From Azadirachta indica (lineage: Eukaryota > Streptophyta > Magnoliopsida > Sapindales > Meliaceae), in NCBI GenBank assembly GCA_022749755.1, contig CM040447.1, forward strand, positions 5,168,545 to 5,232,544: 64,000 nucleotides of DNA. The letters are read 5' to 3'. Shown here piece by piece: positions 1 to 12,121 of the stretch. A program made the translations under genes and the position numbers. Under the pieces are notes generated by a model, which worked only from the letters and a program-made list of their open reading frames with translations, searched no databases and was not told the origin of the DNA. How positions within the stretch are numbered: the first letter of the stretch is position 1; each line of letters starts with the position of its first letter.

Positions 1-970
1 TAGAGACCATGCCGTCCAAATCTACTTCATCTTCTGCGAATAGTGCAGTTGAATACCAAAATATGTTTCCGATGGAATAATCTAAAATTGGTGTCTTCAT
101 CTTTCGACGCAAATTTACTGCATGGGATAGCAAATGTGGTTTGTACGAACCTGATTTTGTTTTGAAGGCTCCGGTGATGCGTTTGAAAAGAAATGCTGAA
201 ACGAGCTCAACACGTGATGGATTTTGCACATGCGAGCTGGTTGCCCTAGCTTTGAGATCTGCTATTGCTTTTCCATCAAATACAAATCTCCTCCTAGCAG
301 GTCTTCCGATTTTGAGAAATAGAGCTAATAAGGCCCTCCAGTTTGCATCTTTTGGGTCTTCATCTACTGAAGGAAATAAGTAAGAAGCGTCATAAGTAGG
401 AAATACTGCTTCTTCCATATTCTTATGAGCAATGGCAGCCCAAGTTTTCAGAAACAAGCTGACCGTTGTTGCATCACCGACTAAATGTGAAAGACTAGTG
501 CAAACGGCAAGGCCTCCACATGCAAACTTTGTTACTTGTATCTTAGCAACATGAGCTCCTGAAACTTGCCCGTTCTGCTCAGTGCCGTCTTTTGGAACAA
601 AATTAGAAATCAAAGAGATATTGGGTTGACTGAGAAATTCATTAAGAGGATTTTTAGCTCGAGCCTCTACAAAATAAATCCCCTCATCATTGCAGTCAAC
701 AGTAAAATCATCTTTCAACTTTCCAGCAAGTGGGTAAAAGTGGCTTAAGGTTTCAGACAGAGATTGTTTCAGTAGTTGCAATCTTTTGGAGACAATTCGA
801 TCAACTTCAATGGAGTTGGAAAGGTTTTCTGCTGGAGGATAGTAAAGGACATCAGAAACATCATGTTGAAAAAGAAATTGATCGAAGAGGCAGAGCTTAT
901 GAGTTCTGAGGTTAGAAGGTGTTCGAGAAGAGGGTTTGATGTGCTCTCTGGAAATTATTTCCACATCCAT
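1..970 (-). CDS. BAHD acyltransferase copy 1, vinorine-synthase-like, 3' end beyond window
   Basis: Reading leftward from ATG at 970, the frame stays open for 323 codons to the window edge, so the C-terminal quarter with the DFGWG motif lies outside. BAHD enzymes are cytosolic and move an acyl group from acyl-CoA to a hydroxyl or amine of a specialised metabolite. The catalytic HxxxD is present as HLVGD at residues 162-166, in the usual place. The N-terminus (MDVEIISREHIKPSS) and the FYPLAGKLKDD stretch (residues 78-88) are typical of the vinorine-synthase-like clade. The start matches the other five copies in the window. It is very similar to copy 2 (12122-13475), with which it forms a head-to-head inverted repeat, but lacks the frameshift of copy 2. 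Family assignment is secure; the substrate cannot be told. Confidence 0.93.
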   Translation of the reverse strand, partial: MDVEIISREHIKPSSRTPSNLRTHKLCLFDQFLFQHDVSDVLYYPPAENLSNSIEVDRIVSKRLQLLKQSLSETLSHFYPLAGKLKDDFTVDCNDEGIYFVEARAKNPLNEFLSQPNISLISNFVPKDGTEQNGQVSGAHVAKIQVTKFACGGLAVCTSLSHLVGDATTVSLFLKTWAAIAHKNMEEAVFPTYDASYLFPSVDEDPKDANWRALLALFLKIGRPARRRFVFDGKAIADLKARATSSHVQNPSRVELVSAFLFKRITGAFKTKSGSYKPHLLSHAVNLRRKMKTPILDYSIGNIFWYSTALFAEDEVDLDGMVS

Positions 971-1700
971 TTTCCAGAGATTTTCGTTCTGAAGATGACT
1001 TACAAATCTATCTAATCGAAGCTATAAGTAAATATCCTACATCATTACAACAACCTGGCAAACTTATTATCATTGTTTCGACTTCTCTCGCCCTTAGATT
1101 ATGTAATCCTTCACGATTTCCTGATTTGCTTTTAATATTGGGTTTATTATTCTGAGCACCAATGTATCAAGATTTCCATTTTGATTTTTGATTCTCAGGA
1201 TCGGTTATAATGTTTAAAAATATTTTTTTATTCAAATATTCTTAATTTTTTATTTTGATTTTTGATTTGCGCCATAATTTTTGAGATTTGTATTCAAATA
1301 TAATCTCTTAATTGGTCAACGCTCCCATTTTATATACTTTGTATAAAGAGGGTTACCCTCCCACGATCATAAATAAATTATGAAAATTAGAGAATTTTTT
1401 TAAATTAAAAAATGCATAAAATTAAAGAAAATGAAAAACGATGGAAAATGATTAAGCAGGTGAAGCCTCAAATTGTTTTGTAGATTTGCTGCATATTCTT
1501 TTTTTCTTCTCTTGAATTTGTGAACTTAGTCAATTTATTTTTAACATGTTTTGAGACTATAATTAAGTAAAGAATATTGCATAAAACGCAAAAAGAGGAC
1601 TAAATTGTGATTTCTTAAGAGATTAATTGCCTATATATATATATATATATATAGATATATATAGCGAGAGAGAGAGAGAGAGTCACTCTTGAGTAGATGT
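971..1700 (-). promoter_or_regulatory. Upstream region of BAHD copy 1, mirrored upstream of copy 2
   Basis: The leader next to the start codon (971-1010) is shared by all six BAHD copies. Beyond it, up to a TA/GA microsatellite at about 1631-1682, the sequence is the inverse of the region upstream of copy 2 (about 11430-12121). The TATA-like stretch is weaker than in copy 2: on the minus strand it reads roughly GGATATTTACTTATAGC, against ATTTATATATAGCC there. Promoter function is inferred from position and conservation. Confidence 0.5.
1631..1682. repeat. TA then GA microsatellite
   Basis: A run of TA dinucleotides passes into a run of GA. A matching CT/AT run lies at the mirrored position upstream of copy 2 (11431-11458), so this simple repeat predates the duplication. 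Confidence 0.9.
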
Positions 1701-2793
1701 AGCAATGGGGCATGGTGGAGATGGGGAGGCCTTTCCAATTCTCCACTTATTTTAATTTTGATCTTAATTCCCAAACTTATTTTCCAATAAAATTTAATAC
1801 ACATATTTATTTATAAGAAAAATGACAATTTTCCCATGTTAGATATGAAAACTATCTTTTTTACTCTATTTGGTCAAAATAATCAAATTCCCTTTGTCTT
1901 ACCTTTTTTTTGTTAAATTAACATTGTTTTTGAAAATTTATCATTTTATCCTTGAATAAGTCATTTAAGTTTGGGTCAGAACTTGGATTCGGTCAGATTT
2001 AAGTCAATTTTAATTTATAAACCCATATTTAATTTTCCATATTAAAAAATAATTATTAGTTTAAAAATTTAATTTTTTAATTTGTTATTGCAAATTATTA
2101 GTTTAATTTCAATTATTATTAGTTTAATGTCAAAAATAAACATTTTTTATAATTTTTATAATAAATTTGAGATTGCGGACTCATATTAATTTATAATGTT
2201 ACAAATTAATAATTAATTTAATTTTTCTTCAATTTCTTTACTTAAAAATTATTAGTTTAAGTAAAAAGAATACAAATTTTAGTTTAACTTTGTAGAAAAA
2301 ATAATTATTATTTTAATGTTACAAAATAATATGTTTATTAATATTTAAAATTTAATGTTGCAATACAAATATATAATATGTTGATATATTATATATATTT
2401 TAGAACATATTTACATAGAATATATCAATATATTCTAATTAACACATATGCTTCGGTGGTTTGAACTTTTATCATGATTTGAGAGTGCAAGAGTTCTGCC
2501 CTTATATTTTCATATTTTTCAAAATTTTATATCTGTTTCTATTTAGTTTAGATGGACCCAATTAGCCCAACCCAATCCAGTAGGGGTAAATTTAGAATTT
2601 TTTAAAAAATTAATAGGAAAAAGTAACGGTAATGGAGAATTTGGCTATTAAATAGATTTTCAGATTTAACATAGGGGAAGTTGTTGTTTTCACTTATTTA
2701 TATTAAATACTAACTAATTTTTTTTTTTAATATTATGGCATTATTTATATGTAATAATATATTATGGCATTATTAATATATATATATATATAT

Positions 2794-4580
2794 GGGATAT
2801 TTTTGAATGACTGCTTTACGTTTGCTTGTATCTTATTGTAATATAATAATTATTTTAATACTACACTGTAGTTCATAAAGATGATAAATATATTAATGAA
2901 TTAGAGATTTTTAATGTCCGTTTAAAAAGAATTCAATGGTAAAAGGGTAAATTTTTTTTGAAAAGGAATAATTTCATCTGACTACTTAATTTTAAATGAT
3001 ATTTCATTGTTATACAATAAGTATTGCACGAAAAATTATAATTTGTAAAGATGATAAATATTTTTATGAGCTACAGATTCATGATGTCCATTTAAAAAAA
3101 ATTTAACATTGAGAAGGCAAAATTATTTTTTGACAAAACCTAAAAGAAAAATCATTTTTGTTTTTTCTAAAAAATTTAGAGATATAAATTAGAATATTTA
3201 GGGATATAAATGTTATTATCTCAATTTAAGTTAAATTTGGGTCTATTTTGAAGTCTATCCACTGCCTTAATTGAGAAACACCTCCATTTATTTTTTTTTC
3301 TTTGTGCATACAGAAGAAAAGTCAACTCTTTTCTCCTTCTTTACTTTCTTTCACAAGACACTAATGCTGTTAAAAAACTTTAGATAAACATTAAAAATTT
3401 CTAGTTAAAGAGACATTTCCAATCTTTTTGGACTATATGTAGTATTAGTATAATGGTTATATCATAATAAGATATAGATAAATTTAGAATAGTTAGCTGA
3501 GAGTATCCACACATATATATATATATATATATATGGGAAAGGATCAATGACTTTTTGTTACACGATTTTTTACATCAATTTTAGGCGGTTGGATTTAAGC
3601 ACATTTAATGTTTGAAATTACATTTGACTATGTAATTAATATAAAATTAAATTATCTATAATTAATACATATATTACATGCAATTTCAACTGTAAGATGT
3701 GTTTCATTCTAATGACTTGTAATTAATGTAAAAAATTATGTGGGTTGCAGAGTATTAAACTGTTTCTTACCTCATTAATGATATGAAGATTAATCTCTCT
3801 CCATTGTCATCCTCTTTCCTATCATATTATCTTAATTTTATCTCATTTAAGTGGATCCTTGTAGAGCCTCAAACTTATGGCAGATTTTGCAATTTTTACT
3901 TCAAGTTAGACCACAAATTAAATTGTTTGAACCTTAACAAAAAATATTTCCTTTGTTTTGTACAATTATTTATTTTCTCTATTAGTTATATTTCATGTGA
4001 CATAAGTGTTTCTTTTCTTCAGCAATGAAATCTTTCATGTTACACTTACAACATATATATATATATATATTTATATATGTGCATGTATAATAGTTTCAAA
4101 CTAACTTGTTTTCTTTCTTCTTCTTTCCAAAGTAATTTGTTTTCTTATTAATGTGTTTGCATCTATTAAGTTCTTAAGAATGACTGTTTTACTCTTTCTA
4201 TAATTCGTTTAACTAGTTATGACTCTAAAAATGGTATAAGAGATTTGGGATGGAAACTCTTTGACACAAAATTGGAGAGAAATTGAATTTATTTTCTTAT
4301 AATATTTTAGAAAAAAGAATTGTAGAATATAGGTTTTGTTTAATTATCCAATACCTCCTACTATTTTAAAAATACCCGTTACATCCATTTATTAATTTAT
4401 TTAACGGAAAAATATGTTTTTTTAAAGGTAGTTTACTAAATTACCCTTGACAACATAAATGAACTTTACCCTATTGTCCATAGGCCCTACCAACTTTTTT
4501 GAAATTTATAAATGATATAAAATAATTATAAAATTACAAAATTATCCATTTTTATTACTATTTGAATTTATGTTTTACAG

Positions 4581-4637
<57 letters not shown>

Positions 4638-5690
4638 GAGAGAGAGTAAGATTATGATTATATAAATAATTTAGAATTTTTCTGATATTAATTAACATTA
4701 AATATGAACATAATTAAGTATAAAGAAATAAGAATTTTTTTTTATTTTAGAATGCATACAAATTACAATCTTTTAGGGTAATATCCCTAACAGATTGAAG
4801 CCTATATTTGTCATGAATGATATGGATCGTTGTTGTATATATAAGCACTTCAATTATTTTGCAAATATGCTCTTGTGGACATATCTTTATATTTTGATGT
4901 CTCCATTTCTCCATGTGCTTTATTGCTTTTAATGATGGCAAAAAAGGAGAAATGTTGAAGTTTATTGTGAATTATGTGTTATTAGGATATGAAGTGTTGC
5001 TGGCAGTTCTTAAAATGCAAAAGGTGAGAAGCATTTAGTTGTGAAAAGCATATAGAAGAGCAATTTTCAATTTTCTTGCAGGTTTTTCCAGTCATACGTT
5101 TTTTTTTTTTGGAAATTTTACCATGTTGTCCTCCATTTAAACTTTATTTTATTAGTTTATATAAAAGTAAATTAACAGTTATTAATATTAATAAATTAAT
5201 TTATTTTTCTATATTTTTAGATAAATAACATAGTTGTAAGTAATTTTATAAGTATTTAGATAACTTATTAATAAATCAATTTAAATTAATAAATATTCAA
5301 TTTGTAAATATTTCACTAGAGGTGGCAGATAGCCACCATCAACAATGCGACCGGCCCCAACCATTACTCATTTCTTCCGAATAAAATTAAACATTTCTTA
5401 AAGTAGTACTGCCCGATCTATCGTATACTAAAGTAGTACTGCTTGGTCTATTGTATCTTATATTACGCTATAGAAATAGCATGATCATGGATTGGATTTA
5501 AGTTTGGGCCTATGTAAAATTTTGAATGTCAACAATGCGGATTGCAAATACCCAAATAAGTTTATCTTATTACAGTTTGAAGATATTTCTATAAACTTTA
5601 TTTTATTTTGTAACATATAAACTCTATCTAGTCATAAAAAATGGTATGATAAGTGAAATTGTTAATTTTCAATGACAAATTATGTTCAAA
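2794..5690. other. AT-rich spacer inside the inverted repeat, no gene seen
   Basis: No coding frame has family character. The stretch holds AT microsatellites at about 3511-3534, 4051-4080 and 4581-4646 (the last passes into AG). It also has two diverged copies of a block of about 75 bp (about 2870-2945 and 3040-3115) and a perfectly spaced 30-bp tandem duplication at 5401-5460. A segment at about 4335-4480 (near a pattern like ccaatacctcc) resembles the terminal repeats of the element at 14742-15885, so an old relative may lie here. Confidence 0.6.
5401..5460. repeat. Two-copy 30-bp tandem repeat
   Basis: Copies at 5401-5430 and 5431-5460 both begin aagtagtactgc and differ at a handful of positions. 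Confidence 0.8.
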
Positions 5691-5699
5691 CGTTATGGA

Positions 5700-5910
5700 G
5701 AGACACCTCAGTCAAGTCCTCTTGATGTAAGATTTAAGTAGTACCTAAAAGTCCTTGAAGTTGTAATTGGTTGTCTTTGGATTTGAAAGCATAAGTGTAG
5801 AATGCTCAAGTTTGGTGCTTCGAGGCGTGGAGAACCACGTAAAAATTTGGTGTTGATTTTCTCTACTCTTTTACTACGTTGATTTATGTGCACATAAATT
5901 ATTATCATAT
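5700..5910 (+). mobile_element. Fragment resembling the 3' part of a Copia LTR
   Basis: The stretch resembles the 3' third of the long LTR at 25995-27495 (about 27150-27290). Shared phrases include gttgtaattg, ggatttgaaagcataa and a glycine-like ggcgtgga, followed by cgtaaaaatt and gattttctctac. No terminal or primer site is visible, so it is probably a diverged relic. The call rests on visual similarity only. Confidence 0.4.
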
Positions 5911-6594
5911 ATATTGCTCAAACACATTTGAAACTTAATTTATTGTATTCACATATAGTTATTGAAATTGTGTTAAATTTATTATATTGTACTTTAGAGA
6001 TTTGAATTGGTTGGGTGTTTACTTTTGGGTTACATATTTTGAAATCTAGTCTTTCATTTAAAGTTAGTTGGAGAAGTTGGGTGGTTAATTCATGAAGGAA
6101 GCTGATGAGGTGGAAGAAAACTGTTGAGTTGGAAAAGAAACTGATTTCAGAATTCTATTAAGACAGTTATTGATTTGTTTAGAAGGCTGAATCAATATAT
6201 ATAAAAGAATACTTGCGCCAAAGGGAGTCATTCTTTGTACTGTTTTTTAGTTTTCTAAATTTGCAAGGTTGTATCTTGTTTCAATTGTAGTTTAAAAGGG
6301 CGGCCAGCTAGCTTTCTTGGCTAACTTGTGTATTTTTAGTTTTTTCCATGGCTAATAAAATCTGTAGATGATCTCTTTCACTTGTGGATGTAAGCTTTTA
6401 AAGCTAAACCACGTAATCCTTGTTTCTTTTCTCATTTTTTCTTTTTACTCTTTTCTTGATTTGTGTTAGATTGAAGTCTATAAAACTGCAATTTCTTACA
6501 TCTGTGAATTGGTAACATAACTGGGAAGTTGTTGATCTTGAGGAAGTAGAAGAAAACTCCACAAAATGGTATTAGAGCTGTGGTTAAATCTAAG

Positions 6595-7330
6595 ATGAAA
6601 ACTTCAAAGTTTGACACAAAGAAGTTTACAAGGGAGAATGATTTCAATATATGGAGAATCAAGATGATGGCTTTACTGGTGCATCAGGGCCTTGAAGAAT
6701 CTTTTGAAGGTACAGATGAGCTGTCTGATACATTGACTAAGAAAGAAAAGAAAGATATACTTAGGAAGGCTCATAGTGCAATTGTGTTGAGTTTTGGTGA
6801 TAAGGTGTTAAGAGAAGTCTCAAAACAAAAGACAACAACAGAATTATGGACAAAACTTGAGAGCTTGTATATGAAGAAGTCTCTTGCCAACAAGTTATAA
6901 AGGATGAGAAGGTTGTATACACTTGTTATAGAGAAAGGAACTTCACTTGATGAATATCTGGATATGTTTAACAATATCATCCTTGATTTTGAAAACATTA
7001 ACCTTAAGGTTGATGAAGAAGATCAAGCCTTATTGTTGTTATGTTCATTACCAAGCTCTTATGAACATTTTGCAGACACTTTGCTATATAGAAGAAATAG
7101 CAATACAATGGAGGACGTAAAATGAGCCTTAAACTCAAAAGAGCTGAATAAAAGAACATAAAAAGAAAGAGAAGAATGAGAGAGACTGAATGCAAAAGGA
7201 AGACCAGAAAATAAAGAAACCAGAAACAAGAATCAAGGTAGATCAAAGTTTAAAACTAAGAAGACGAAGTGTTTTTTCTGCCACAAAGAAGAACATCTAA
7301 TTAAAGATTGTTCTGAAAAGAAGAAGAAGG
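6595..7330 (+). pseudogene. Copia gag with zinc knuckle
   Basis: The frame begins MKTSKFDTKKF at 6595, runs through the usual Copia gag core (W at about residue 21, ELWTKLESLY near residue 85) and hits a stop at 6898. It resumes at 6904 (RRLYTLVIEKG) and runs to 7125. A CCHC knuckle with C-x2-C-x4-H-x4-C spacing is encoded at 7269-7310 after further frame damage. Gag forms the virus-like particle that packages element RNA. At least one stop and one or more frameshifts rule out function. Confidence 0.85.
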
Positions 7331-7403
7331 AAGAAAACAAAGTCAAAATGATGATGCAGCTATAGCTTTGATGTGTCTAATGATGGTTATCTCAGTGCTG
7401 ATT

Positions 7404-8700
7404 TGTTGATTGCTTCTAATGAGAAATTTGAAGGTGAGTAGATTCTTAATTTTGTTTTCTCAGAGTCCTAATAATTTTTTTTTTGATTCCTTAAACTATA
7501 TTGATGGTTATAGAATTCTAACGGGAAATAATGTGGCTTGCAAAGTTGTTGGCATTGGAAATATAAAAATAAGGATGTTTGATGGTGTTGTAAGACTAAT
7601 ACAAGGAGTCAAATATATACCTGACCTTAAGAGAAACTTGATTTCTCTAGGAATGCTTGATGAGTTTGGATGTATTTTTAAGACAGAAAATGGAGTATTA
7701 AAAGTGGTAAAAGGATCACTAGTAATCATGAAAGGTAAAAGAAGGAATGGCTTATACATTTTACAAAGCATGACAGCATCTGGAAATTCAGCAGAATCAT
7801 CTAATTCTACTGATGATTAAACCACGGTTTGGCACCTTAGGTTAGCTCACATAAGTGAAAAAAGGCTAAAAGAACTCAATAAACAAGTACTGCTTGGCAA
7901 AGATGAAATTGGACACTTGAGTTCTATGAGGAATGTGTGTTGGGCAAGTCTTCTAGAACTAGATTTAATATTGCAACTCATAAAACCAAGCAGACCCTTG
8001 ACAACATACATACTGACTTATGGGGCCCTACATAAGTAGCTTTTATAAAAAAGGGTAGGTACTTTCTTTCCATTATAGATGATTACTCAAGAAAAGTATG
8101 GGCATATATTCTAAGAAGCAAAGACTGGGTGTTTGATAAGTTTAAAACCTAGAAGTCACTCATTGAAAACCAAATTGGCAAGAAATTGAAGAGAATTAGG
8201 ATTGCCAATGGTCTTGAATTTTGTAATTAAAAATTCGTTGATCTTTGAAGGAAATGTGGGGTTGCAAGGCATACGATAGTAACACTTACCCCTCAACAAA
8301 ATAGATTAGCTAAAAGGATAAATAGAATTTTAATAAAGAAGGTAAGATGCAAGTTGTTTCATGCTAAGTTGCCTAAACAGCTTTATGCTAAAGTTGTAGT
8401 TATTGCTGCTTATTTAGTAAATAGAAACCTTTCAGTTGCAATAGGGCTTAAGATTCTAGATGAAATATAGGGAAAGCACCTGATTTGAGTAATCTAAGGA
8501 TTTTTGATTGTCCAGCATATGCACATGTAAAAGTAGGGAAGCTTAAATCTAGAGTTAAAAAAAGGGTATTCATAAGTTATCTTGAAGGGATGAAAGGCTA
8601 CAAGATTTGATGCTCAAGTAGTGGACTTGCTAAGTGCATAATTAACGGAGATGTTACCTTCAATGAGAAAGCCATGTTGAAACTAGAAATTGAATTGAAT
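7404..8700 (+). pseudogene. Copia protease remnant, GAG-pre-integrase and integrase
   Basis: The open stretch 7410-7820 has the conserved VKYIPDLKRNLISLG block that follows the aspartic protease, but the catalytic D-S-G segment is degraded. From 7825 the GAG-pre-integrase HLRLAH motif appears. The integrase core follows with the Copia phrases HTDLWGP near 8010 and IDDYSRKVWAY near 8078, then a block like PQQNRLAKR near 8300. Several in-frame stops interrupt it. Integrase would join element DNA to the host chromosome; this copy cannot. Confidence 0.85.
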
Positions 8701-8889
8701 TTAGAAAAGTAAAAGCAAGCTTCATCTATTGATAACAAGACTATCAATTGACAAGAGATAGACAAGAAGGCAAATCAGACCTCCCATAAGGTATGGCTAT
8801 GCTGATTTAATCTCTTAGCGCTTATAATGTCAGAAAAGTTGAATGTTGATGAACCTAATTCTTACAAAAAAGCCATGTCAAGTAAATAT

Positions 8890-9123
8890 AGAGATAAATG
8901 GATATGTGCCATGAAGGAAAAAAATCACCTCTTTATATACAAATCAAACTCTCTATATAAACCAAGAAATAGGAGGATTGTTGGCTATAAATAGATTTTC
9001 AGAACAAAAGAAAACATTCTAGGTTCTGTACCATCAAGATTCAAAGCTAGATTAGTAGCAAAGGGATTTACTCAAGAATAAGGAGTTGATTTTACTAAGG
9101 TGTTTTCACCTATAGTTGATTTT
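8890..9123 (+). pseudogene. Copia reverse transcriptase, N-terminal piece
   Basis: The translation contains the RT entry block, with phrases RFKARLVAKGFTQE and FTKVFSPIVDF around 9040-9120, interrupted by stops. The YVDD catalytic region is absent because homology ends at about 9123, where unrelated sequence begins. Confidence 0.8.
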
Positions 9124-9238
9124 ACTCAAGAGGAATGGAAGGAAATTAGTCCTCATATTATTAATGGGGTGGAAAACAGTTTAATATTCTCCATCTCACT
9201 GTCATAATGGGATGGGAAACGGTTTTAGTCTCCATCCC

Positions 9239-9289
<51 letters not shown>
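9239..9289. repeat. CT then AT microsatellite at the outer end of the right arm
   Basis: A run of CT passes into a run of AT. The inverted-repeat match to the left arm begins within the AT run, near 9265. Such a tract could mark a breakpoint. Confidence 0.85.
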
Positions 9290-9528
9290 GCCACAATATA
9301 TTATTAAATATGAATAGCGCCGTAATATATTAATAAAACTTTTAGTAAGCATTTAGTATAAATAAGGAAAAATGACAATTTCCTCTCTATTAGATTTAAA
9401 AATCTATGTTTTTTCTTATGTTCAATCAAAATAGCCGATTTCTCCCTTGCCATTATTTTTTTCTGTTAATTTTTAAAAAAATTTTATGTACCCCTATTAG
9501 ATTGGGTTGGCTAAATTTGGATCTTTTT

Positions 9529-9586
9529 GAACTAAATGGAATTGGATATAAAATTTTGAACTAAATGGAATTGGATATAAAATTTT
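9529..9586. repeat. Two-copy 29-bp tandem duplication
   Basis: Copies at 9529-9557 and 9558-9586 both begin gaactaaatggaattgg and look identical. The left arm has no second copy, so the duplication is arm-specific. Confidence 0.85.
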
Positions 9587-10394
9587 GAAAAAAATAATAA
9601 AAGACTGAACCTTTGCACTCTCAAATAATGATAAGGGTTCAAGCCACCAAGCCACTTGTGTAAATTAGAAAATATTTATATATTCTATAATACATATAAT
9701 TTCTTTTAAGACATATAATATATCAACATATTATATTAATATTTTCACATTAAATTTTAAATATTAATGAATATATTATTTTGTAACATTAAACTAATAA
9801 ATATTTTCTATAAAATTAAACTAAAATTTTTATTCTGTTTTGATTAAACTAATATTCTTTGGTAAATAAATTGAAGAAAAATTAAATTAATAACTAATTT
9901 GTAACATAAAAAATTACATATGAATCTATAAACTCAAATTTATTATAAAAATTATAAAAAATATTTGTGCTATAACATTAAATTAATAATAATTTTGTAT
10001 AAAATTAAATGAATAATTTACAGTATCAAATTGAAAAAAATTAAAGTTTTTAAAACTAATAATATTTTTTAATATTAAAAAATTAAATACAGGTTTATAA
10101 ATTAAAATTGATTTTTAAAATTATAATTATGAAATTCATATTTAATTGTTTAAAATTATTAGATTAAATTTTCTTACTAAAACTTGTTAGTTATATCTCA
10201 TACAAAATTATTATTAGTTTAATATTACAAAATAAATATTTTCTGTCTAATTTTGTAAATTGATTTGGTTTTATATATTAATAGTTAAATGTAATAGATT
10301 TATTAAAAAATTTATATAAAATAATTATTAGTTTAATATATATGACAATATTATGTTCCAAGAGTATGTATATTAGTAATTAAACATATTTGCA

Positions 10395-10552
10395 TAAAGC
10401 TTAGCTTGGCCTGATGGTTGACCACTTGCACCCAAGAGTATTTTCTTAAGCATTTAGAATCTCAAAGAAACCCGATTCGAGTTTGACTTCTGACCCAAAT
10501 TTAAAAGGGTCATCTAATGATAAAACAGTAAATTTAAAAAAAAAAAAAACTA
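10395..10552 (+). mobile_element. Possible tRNA-derived SINE
   Basis: tggcctgatggttgacc at about 10408-10424 resembles a pol III A box in plant SINEs. A B-box-like gattcgagttt lies near 10473, and an A-rich run follows at about 10537-10549. The left arm has only partial similarity here. No target duplication could be fixed, so this is tentative. Confidence 0.35.
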
Positions 10553-10788
10553 TTAATTTAACCAAAAAAAAATAAGGGCAGGGGAAATTAGTCTATTTTG
10601 ATGGAAGAGAAGCAAAAAGATAAGTTCCTAGATCTGATATGGGGAAATAGTTACTTTTCCTATAAATAAATAAGATGCATTAAATTTTATTAGAAAATAG
10701 GTTTAAAAATAGGGATCAAAACTAAAATGGGTGGGGAATGGGGAAGATCTCTCCACTCTCACCCTACCCCCATTGCCATGTTTACTTG

Positions 10789-11417
10789 TAGGGATGGCAA
10801 TGGGGGGAGGTGGAGGTGGGGAGGCATGTCCCTTTCTCCACCCTGCTTTTTTATTTTAACCCATATTTCTCGTCCCATTTTATACTGAATTTAATGAGAT
10901 GGGGATGGAGAATTCTCGTACAAAGAATGAGTTTCCCATCCCCATATTAATTTCCTATTTTATATTATTTTTATAAATAATATAAGAATTTAATTAATTT
11001 AAATAAAATATTATTAATATATTATTGAAAACATAATATAGGGTCTTTTTAATTATTAATTTTTTACTTTTTAGTTGTATATTCTATTTTTTATATCATT
11101 AATTCATGACTTCATATTTTTTTTTTATTATTAATTATATTTAATTATAATATATAATTTTAAAAATTGTAATATAAAATTATATTTACATATATAAAAT
11201 TTAATTTATATATTATAATATATTTATATTATGTTTTAATGAGAAATGGGTTGGGAGTGGGGTGAGGAGAGGTAAATCAATTCCCATCCCATTAATAATT
11301 TGGGGATTAATTTCTCCCCGTTTTTCACCCCATTCCCCATAAATTTATCTAAATTATCTTCCGTTAGGGGTGGATCTCTATGGGTTTGGGGCCGCATGAG
11401 GAATTTTGCCATCCCTA
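10789..11417. mobile_element. Non-autonomous hAT-type element with 8-bp target duplication
   Basis: The ends are perfect 12-bp inverted repeats (tagggatggcaa at 10789-10800 and its complement at 11406-11417). They are flanked by 8-bp duplications, tttacttg at 10781-10788 and tttactcg at 11418-11425, with one mismatch. The length of 629 bp and absence of a transposase frame make it non-autonomous. The subterminal regions are rich in G-run motifs such as gatggggag. The inverted-repeat partner near 1695-1710 is contiguous without this insert, giving a natural empty site. Confidence 0.88.
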
Positions 11418-12049
11418 TTTACTCGAGAGTATCTCTCTCTCTCTCTATATATATATATTTGCCATTAATCTCTTAATAAATTCCTCTTTCGTCCTTTTTG
11501 GGTTTTATGCAATATTTTTTAGTTAATTATAGTCTCAACGTGTTAAAAATAAAATTGACCAAGCTCACGAATTCAAAAGAGAAGAAGAAAAAAAAAATTG
11601 TGCAGCAAATTTCAAAATGGTTTGAGGCTTCACCTGCTTACTCATTTTACATCGTTTTTCATTTTTTCTTTAATTTTTATACATTTCTTTTAATTTTAAA
11701 AAAATCCTTTAATTTCATAGTTTATTTATGATCGTGGAAGCGTAACCCTCTTTAAAACACAGTATATAAAATGGAAGCGTTGAAAAATTTAGATATTTGG
11801 TTAAAAATCTCAAAATTGTGGCACAAATCAAAAATTAAAATAAAAAATTAAGAACATTTGAAAAAAAAATATTTTTAAACATTATAACTGATCCTGAGAA
11901 TCAAAAATCAAGAAGCAAATCTCGGTAAATTGGTGCTCAGAATAATTAATCTAATATTAAAAGCAAATAAGGAACTCGTGAAGGATTACAAAATCTGAGG
12001 GCGAGATAAGTCGAAACTATAATAATGAGTTTGCCAGACTGTTGTAATG

Positions 12050-12121
12050 ATATAGGATATTTATATATAGCCTCGATTACATAGATTTGTAAATCATCTT
12101 CAGAACGAAAATCTCTGAAAA
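12050..12121 (+). promoter_or_regulatory. Core promoter and leader of BAHD copy 2
   Basis: A TATA-like element (atttatatatagcc, about 12059-12072) lies about 50 bp before the start codon. The leader agatttgtaaatcatc and following bases (about 12083-12121) are shared with the other BAHD copies in the window. Promoter activity is inferred. Confidence 0.55.

Larger units (their letters stand above)
1..2793. repeat. Left arm of a large inverted repeat carrying BAHD copy 1
   Basis: Read on the minus strand, this stretch matches 9265 to about 13030 on the plus strand through the coding region, leader, promoter, the 1631-1682 microsatellite and about 1.1 kb of AT-rich DNA beyond. Matching landmarks include the motif near 2560 (cccaacccaatccag) against the inverse at about 9505, and the end near 2790 against 9265. 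The arm may continue left of the window. The arms differ by indels, including a 629-bp transposon present only in the right arm. Confidence 0.85.
6100..9123 (+). mobile_element. Copia (Tork-like) LTR retrotransposon, 3' truncated and decayed
   Basis: The left part (about 6100-6563) is LTR-like, with a TATA-like stretch near 6197. A primer binding site complementary to initiator tRNA-Met, tggtattagagc, lies at 6567-6578. It is followed in order by gag, a CCHC zinc knuckle, a protease remnant, GAG-pre-integrase, integrase and the first part of reverse transcriptase. The order protease-integrase-RT defines Copia. Homology stops inside RT at about 9123, with no RNase H and no 3' LTR, so the element was truncated before or during formation of the inverted repeat whose spacer it occupies. 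Many stops and frameshifts make it non-functional. The exact 5' LTR boundary is not resolved. Confidence 0.88.

Noticed and set aside
141..1015. Plus-strand open frames at 141-383, 566-748 and 776-1015 as genes
   Set aside because: They lie opposite BAHD copy 1, whose minus-strand frame is open for 323 codons with family motifs. They are shadows.
3783..4028. An 81-codon plus-strand frame as a small gene
   Set aside because: No domain, splice or promoter support; phenylalanine- and lysine-rich composition as expected from AT-rich DNA.
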